Part shown: positions 51,315-53,956 of the stretch, piece after piece
Layout: every line of letters starts with the position of its first letter
How positions within the stretch are numbered: the stretch's first letter is position 1
Source of the DNA: an uncultured Clostridia bacterium
GTDB taxonomy: Bacteria > Bacillota > Clostridia > Christensenellales > UBA1242
Reading direction: 5' to 3'
NCBI GenBank assembly: GCA_934754335.1
Contig: CAKVHY010000006.1
Location: 1 to 53,956 of the forward strand
Length of the DNA stretch: 53,956 nt
Position numbers and translations under genes: made by a program
The notes under the pieces: generated by a model
Databases searched by the model: none
Told to the model about the DNA's origin: nothing
Seen by the model: only the letters and a program-made list of their open reading frames with translations

Positions 51315-51402
51315 AGAACCTGTATCCTTAAATTATCAACTATTAATATTCTATGCTATCTGCCCCTTTTTATTTTACTTTTATTAAAATTTATATAAAA
51401 AA

Positions 51403-51440
51403 TAAAAAAGAGAACTTAAAAATATAATCAAGTTCTCATT
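51403..51440 (-). terminator. Terminator of argS
   Basis: GAGAACTT / AAGTTCTC stem (51430-51437 with 51410-51417), 12-nt loop, T-tract on the minus strand. Just beyond the argS stop. Confidence 0.8.
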
Positions 51441-51444
51441 TAAA

Positions 51445-53169
51445 TTACATTCTTTCAGGAATTTCTATTGCTAAAATATTACATGCGTTTTCAATACAAT
51501 TTAAAACCATCTTTGAAAAGTTTAGATAACTTTGCCTAATTTCTTCATTGGGTTCTTTCAAAATCTTAACGTCATTATAGAAAGTTGAGAATGCACTGGC
51601 AAGTTCGTAAACACCTAAGGCCAAAGCATTAAGCGAATTTTCTTCCAAGGCAACGTCGTAGGCATTAATAAGTTTAAAGATTTCCATCATAATCTTTTCC
51701 TGACTAGGCAAGGTTATTTTAATACTACCTTTTGCAAAATCAGACTTGTCTAACAAACTCTTAATTCTAACAGCAGAATACTGAATGTAAGGTCCTGTTT
51801 TTCCTTCAAAGTTTACAAATTTATCAACATCAAAAATATAATCTTTTCCAACAACATTTATAAGGTCACCAAAAATCAAAGCCCCAACGCCAATTTTTAA
51901 TGCAAGTTCTTTTGTTGGATTCTCAACCTTATCGCTTGATTTCAATTTCTCTAAGGCCTTCTCGGAAACACTATCAATCAAATCTTCTAGGCTTACAACT
52001 CCGCCATCTCTGGTTTTGAAAGGCTTACCATCTTTGCCATTAACTGTTCCGAATGGAATGTGAATCAACTTTGGTCTATCTCCCACAATTCCAGCAAGTT
52101 TAACACTTCTAAACACTTGCTTAAAATGAAGAGATTGTCTGAAGTCTGTTATATACAAAATTTTATCAGGATTAAAATCTTGAATACGTTCATAAATTGT
52201 GGCGATTTCAGTTATCGGATACATTTGAGCACCATTGCTCTTTTGCAACAAAAGTGGTGGCATTGGCTCTGTTTCACCTTCAATTGAAACATCTACAATC
52301 TTTGCCCCATCGCTCTCATAAGACAATTTTTTATCTTCAAATATTTTTAAAATTGTTGGTACAATATCATTAACAGAACTTTCGCCATTCCATAAGTCGA
52401 AAGAAGTACCTAAAGTGGTGTAAACTCTCTTAACCATATCAATACTAACCTTTCGCATCTCTTGCCAAATATCATAGTAGCCCGACTTTTTATTTTGCAA
52501 CCATAAGGTTATATCACTTGCCCTTTTGGCAAACTCTTCATCGGTTTTCTTTCTAGCGTTTGCATTTGGATAAGCAGTTTCTAGCATTTTCTCAGTAATT
52601 TTTAATTTAGGCTTGTTTTCGCCAAAATATCCTCCAAAATCGTATGAGTCCATAAGTTCGGCAATGGTCAAACCCATTTGCAATCCCCAGTCACCTAAAT
52701 GGGCATCTGAGATAACTTTGTTGCCTTTAAAAACATTCAATCTTTTAATCGCTTCACCAATAACTGCAGAACGCATATGACCCACGTGCAAAGGCTTGGC
52801 AACATTCGCTCCGCCATAATCCAAAACAATTGTGGAAGGATTAGATAATTTTTCAACGCCAACACGCTCATCGTTTAAAATATCGTTGGCAAATCTAGAA
52901 AATAACTCGCCCTTTATTTTAAAGTTTACAAAAGCAGGCTTTGCAACTTCAATCTCAAATTCGTTGCAAATCTCTAAAAATGAATTTTTAATAATCTCAG
53001 CAATCTCGATTGGATTTTTCTTTAAGGCTTTTGCCACCGCAAATGCACCATTGCATTGCAAATGAACCCCTTCCCTATCTGAGAAAGACACACTTGCATA
53101 GTTCTCATCAAAACCATTTTTTATAAACACTTTCTTTAACTTTTCTTCAACATACTTTTTAATATTCAT
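51445..53169 (-). CDS. argS: Arginyl-tRNA synthetase
   Basis: 574 aa from the ATG at 53169 (MNIKKYVEEKLKKVFIKNGF; SD AAGGA); the longer frame start 36 nt upstream lacks an SD. Class I synthetase: LHVGHMRSAVIG is the HIGH motif, preceded by the ArgRS N-terminal domain. GTVNGKDGKPFKTRDGGVVS is the KMSKS-equivalent region. The C-terminal DALR domain (GPYIQYSAVRIKSLL) binds the anticodon. Confidence 0.96.
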   Translation of the reverse strand: MNIKKYVEEKLKKVFIKNGFDENYASVSFSDREGVHLQCNGAFAVAKALKKNPIEIAEIIKNSFLEICNEFEIEVAKPAFVNFKIKGELFSRFANDILNDERVGVEKLSNPSTIVLDYGGANVAKPLHVGHMRSAVIGEAIKRLNVFKGNKVISDAHLGDWGLQMGLTIAELMDSYDFGGYFGENKPKLKITEKMLETAYPNANARKKTDEEFAKRASDITLWLQNKKSGYYDIWQEMRKVSIDMVKRVYTTLGTSFDLWNGESSVNDIVPTILKIFEDKKLSYESDGAKIVDVSIEGETEPMPPLLLQKSNGAQMYPITEIATIYERIQDFNPDKILYITDFRQSLHFKQVFRSVKLAGIVGDRPKLIHIPFGTVNGKDGKPFKTRDGGVVSLEDLIDSVSEKALEKLKSSDKVENPTKELALKIGVGALIFGDLINVVGKDYIFDVDKFVNFEGKTGPYIQYSAVRIKSLLDKSDFAKGSIKITLPSQEKIMMEIFKLINAYDVALEENSLNALALGVYELASAFSTFYNDVKILKEPNEEIRQSYLNFSKMVLNCIENACNILAIEIPERM

Positions 53170-53195
53170 AGTCTTTTCCTTGTAAAATATAAAAG

Positions 53196-53224
53196 AGTAT
53201 AACATAGTTGTATTAATATTTCAA
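53196..53224 (-). promoter_or_regulatory. Promoter of argS
   Basis: Minus strand: -35 TTGAAA (53219-53224), 17-bp spacer, -10 TATACT (53196-53201). Confidence 0.8.
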
Positions 53225-53320
53225 ATATTTTCGCTTTTTAATTTATGATTTTAAATAAAAGGCTGAATTTGTTAAAATATCATTTGAATTTAAATCTAAA
53301 TAAATAAGTTATTAAATTAA

Positions 53321-53347
53321 AAAAAAGAGCAAATTCTGCTCTTTTTT
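53321..53347. terminator. Bidirectional terminator after the LRR gene
   Basis: Perfect 11-bp stem (53321-53331 with 53337-53347), 5-nt loop, T-tracts on both strands. It lies just past the stop of the LRR gene. Confidence 0.88.
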
Positions 53348-53352
53348 GTTGA

Positions 53353-53956
53353 TTATCCTGCATTGTAATCTGCAAGTGTTTGATTCCAATAGGTAGTTAA
53401 AGTTTCGCCTAAATCATAGTAATTCCAAGAATTTCCCCAACCGCTTGGCTTACTGCTTGCTTCACAGTAGATTTTAAGAGTGGATGAACAGTAGTAAAAT
53501 GGAGAATCATAATAATTAGATGCAGATATTGTTGTAACCGATGAAGGAATATATATTTTCTTTAAATTGCTACAATACTCAAAAGCAGACCTTCCTATAC
53601 TTGTTACACTGTTTGGTATTGTTATACTTGTTAATCCGCTACAATTATAAAATGCATAATTTCCTATAATGGTTACACTATTTCCTATTGATATATTTGT
53701 TAATTCGCTACATTCAGAAAATACATACTCCCCTATACTCGTTACACTATCTGGTATCGTTATACTTGTTAAGCCGCTACAATTATAAAATGCATAATTC
53801 CCTATACTTGTTAAACCATTTCCAATAGTAATATTTGTTAATCCGCTACAACCACGAAATGCCGCCCCTTCTATACTTATTACACTATCTGGAATTGTTA
53901 TACTTGTTAATCCGATACATTCAGAAAATGCAAACTTTCCTATACTTGTTACACTA
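53353..53956 (-). CDS. BspA-type leucine-rich repeat protein, 5'-truncated by window end
   Basis: 200 codons plus stop; the rest lies beyond 53956. It contains about six 23-residue LRR_5 units of the type CSGLTSITIPDSVTSIGxxAF, alternating IPDSV and IGNSV versions. The corresponding DNA repeats every 69 bp, with near-identical blocks 138 bp apart. After the repeats a short capping region ends NQTLADYNAG. Such repeats are common in gut and oral bacterial surface proteins. No sorting signal is seen at the C-terminus; an N-terminal signal peptide would be outside the window. Confidence 0.9.
   Translation of the reverse strand, partial: SVTSIGKFAFSECIGLTSITIPDSVISIEGAAFRGCSGLTNITIGNGLTSIGNYAFYNCSGLTSITIPDSVTSIGEYVFSECSELTNISIGNSVTIIGNYAFYNCSGLTSITIPNSVTSIGRSAFEYCSNLKKIYIPSSVTTISASNYYDSPFYYCSSTLKIYCEASSKPSGWGNSWNYYDLGETLTTYWNQTLADYNAG

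Noticed and set aside
53560..53956. Regular repeats at the right edge taken as a possible CRISPR
   Set aside because: Repeat unit is 69 bp with no spacers and it translates as LRR_5 units; it is protein-coding.

Overview
The window reads as one contiguous stretch of a low-G+C, Gram-positive-type chromosome, most likely an uncultured Clostridia-like member of the Bacillota. The reasons are the S10-spc-alpha ribosomal operon in Firmicutes order with a KOW gene between map and infA, zinc-ribbon forms of S4, S14, L36 and Adk, a threonyl T-box leader next to a ytxC-like gene, a spoIVFA/spoIVFB-like pair beside minD/minE, and strong SigA-type promoters. I cannot name a genus. No tRNA, rRNA, CRISPR array, transposase or integrase was recognised. 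Nearly everything is on the minus strand, so text below follows minus-strand order where it speaks of operons.

Region 1 (1-16455): a single S10-spc-alpha superoperon, rpsJ-rplC-rplD-rplW-rplB-rpsS-rplV-rpsC-rplP-rpmC-rpsQ-rplN-rplX-rplE-rpsN-rpsH-rplF-rplR-rpsE-rpmD-rplO-secY-adk-map-KOW-infA-rpmJ-rpsM-rpsK-rpsD-rpoA-rplQ. It starts from a near-perfect promoter at 16427-16455 with a leader of about 290 nt and ends in a terminator just past rplQ. Several proteins carry long Lys/Ala/Thr-rich tails (L30, L24) or insertions (L17).

Region 2 (16553-32504): a division and cell-wall (dcw) cluster, mraZ-rsmH-ftsL-like-PBP-murE-mraY-murD-ftsW, then an accessory block (18974-23330), then murA-ftsQ. murF, murG and murC are not in the window. 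The accessory block holds a two-gene cassette (transglutaminase-like protein plus membrane protein) bounded by a 92-bp direct repeat of the ftsW 3' end, an ASCH-Nudix pair, and a divergent Xre regulator/lipoprotein pair with operators placed in the promoters. Upstream of the mraZ promoter lies a compact 97-bp element that folds into a nearly perfect four-way junction.

Region 3 (32509-46392): a metallophosphoesterase, a conserved clostridial Cys-containing protein of unknown role with a possible SigE-type promoter embedded in a 76-bp dyad, an ABC-2 type exporter, the tig-clpP-clpX protein quality-control operon, and a minD-minE-spoIVFA-spoIVFB-comEC-holA run preceded by a separate mreB-like gene.

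Region 4 (46393-53956): a plus-strand two-gene module (small 63-aa protein plus PIN-domain nuclease) that looks like a toxin-antitoxin pair, an ITPase-like gene, a possible 41-aa small ORF with its own promoter, T-box-controlled thrS, ytxC-like, argS, and the 3' end of a BspA-type leucine-rich-repeat gene running off the right edge.

Best candidates for something undescribed: the four-way-junction element (32408-32504), the ftsW-flanked cassette (21642-23524), the Xre/lipoprotein switch (20068-20119), the 76-bp dyad (34081-34156), and the small-protein/PIN module (46479-47449). All functional statements are from reading the sequence and knowledge of families; no database search was run.
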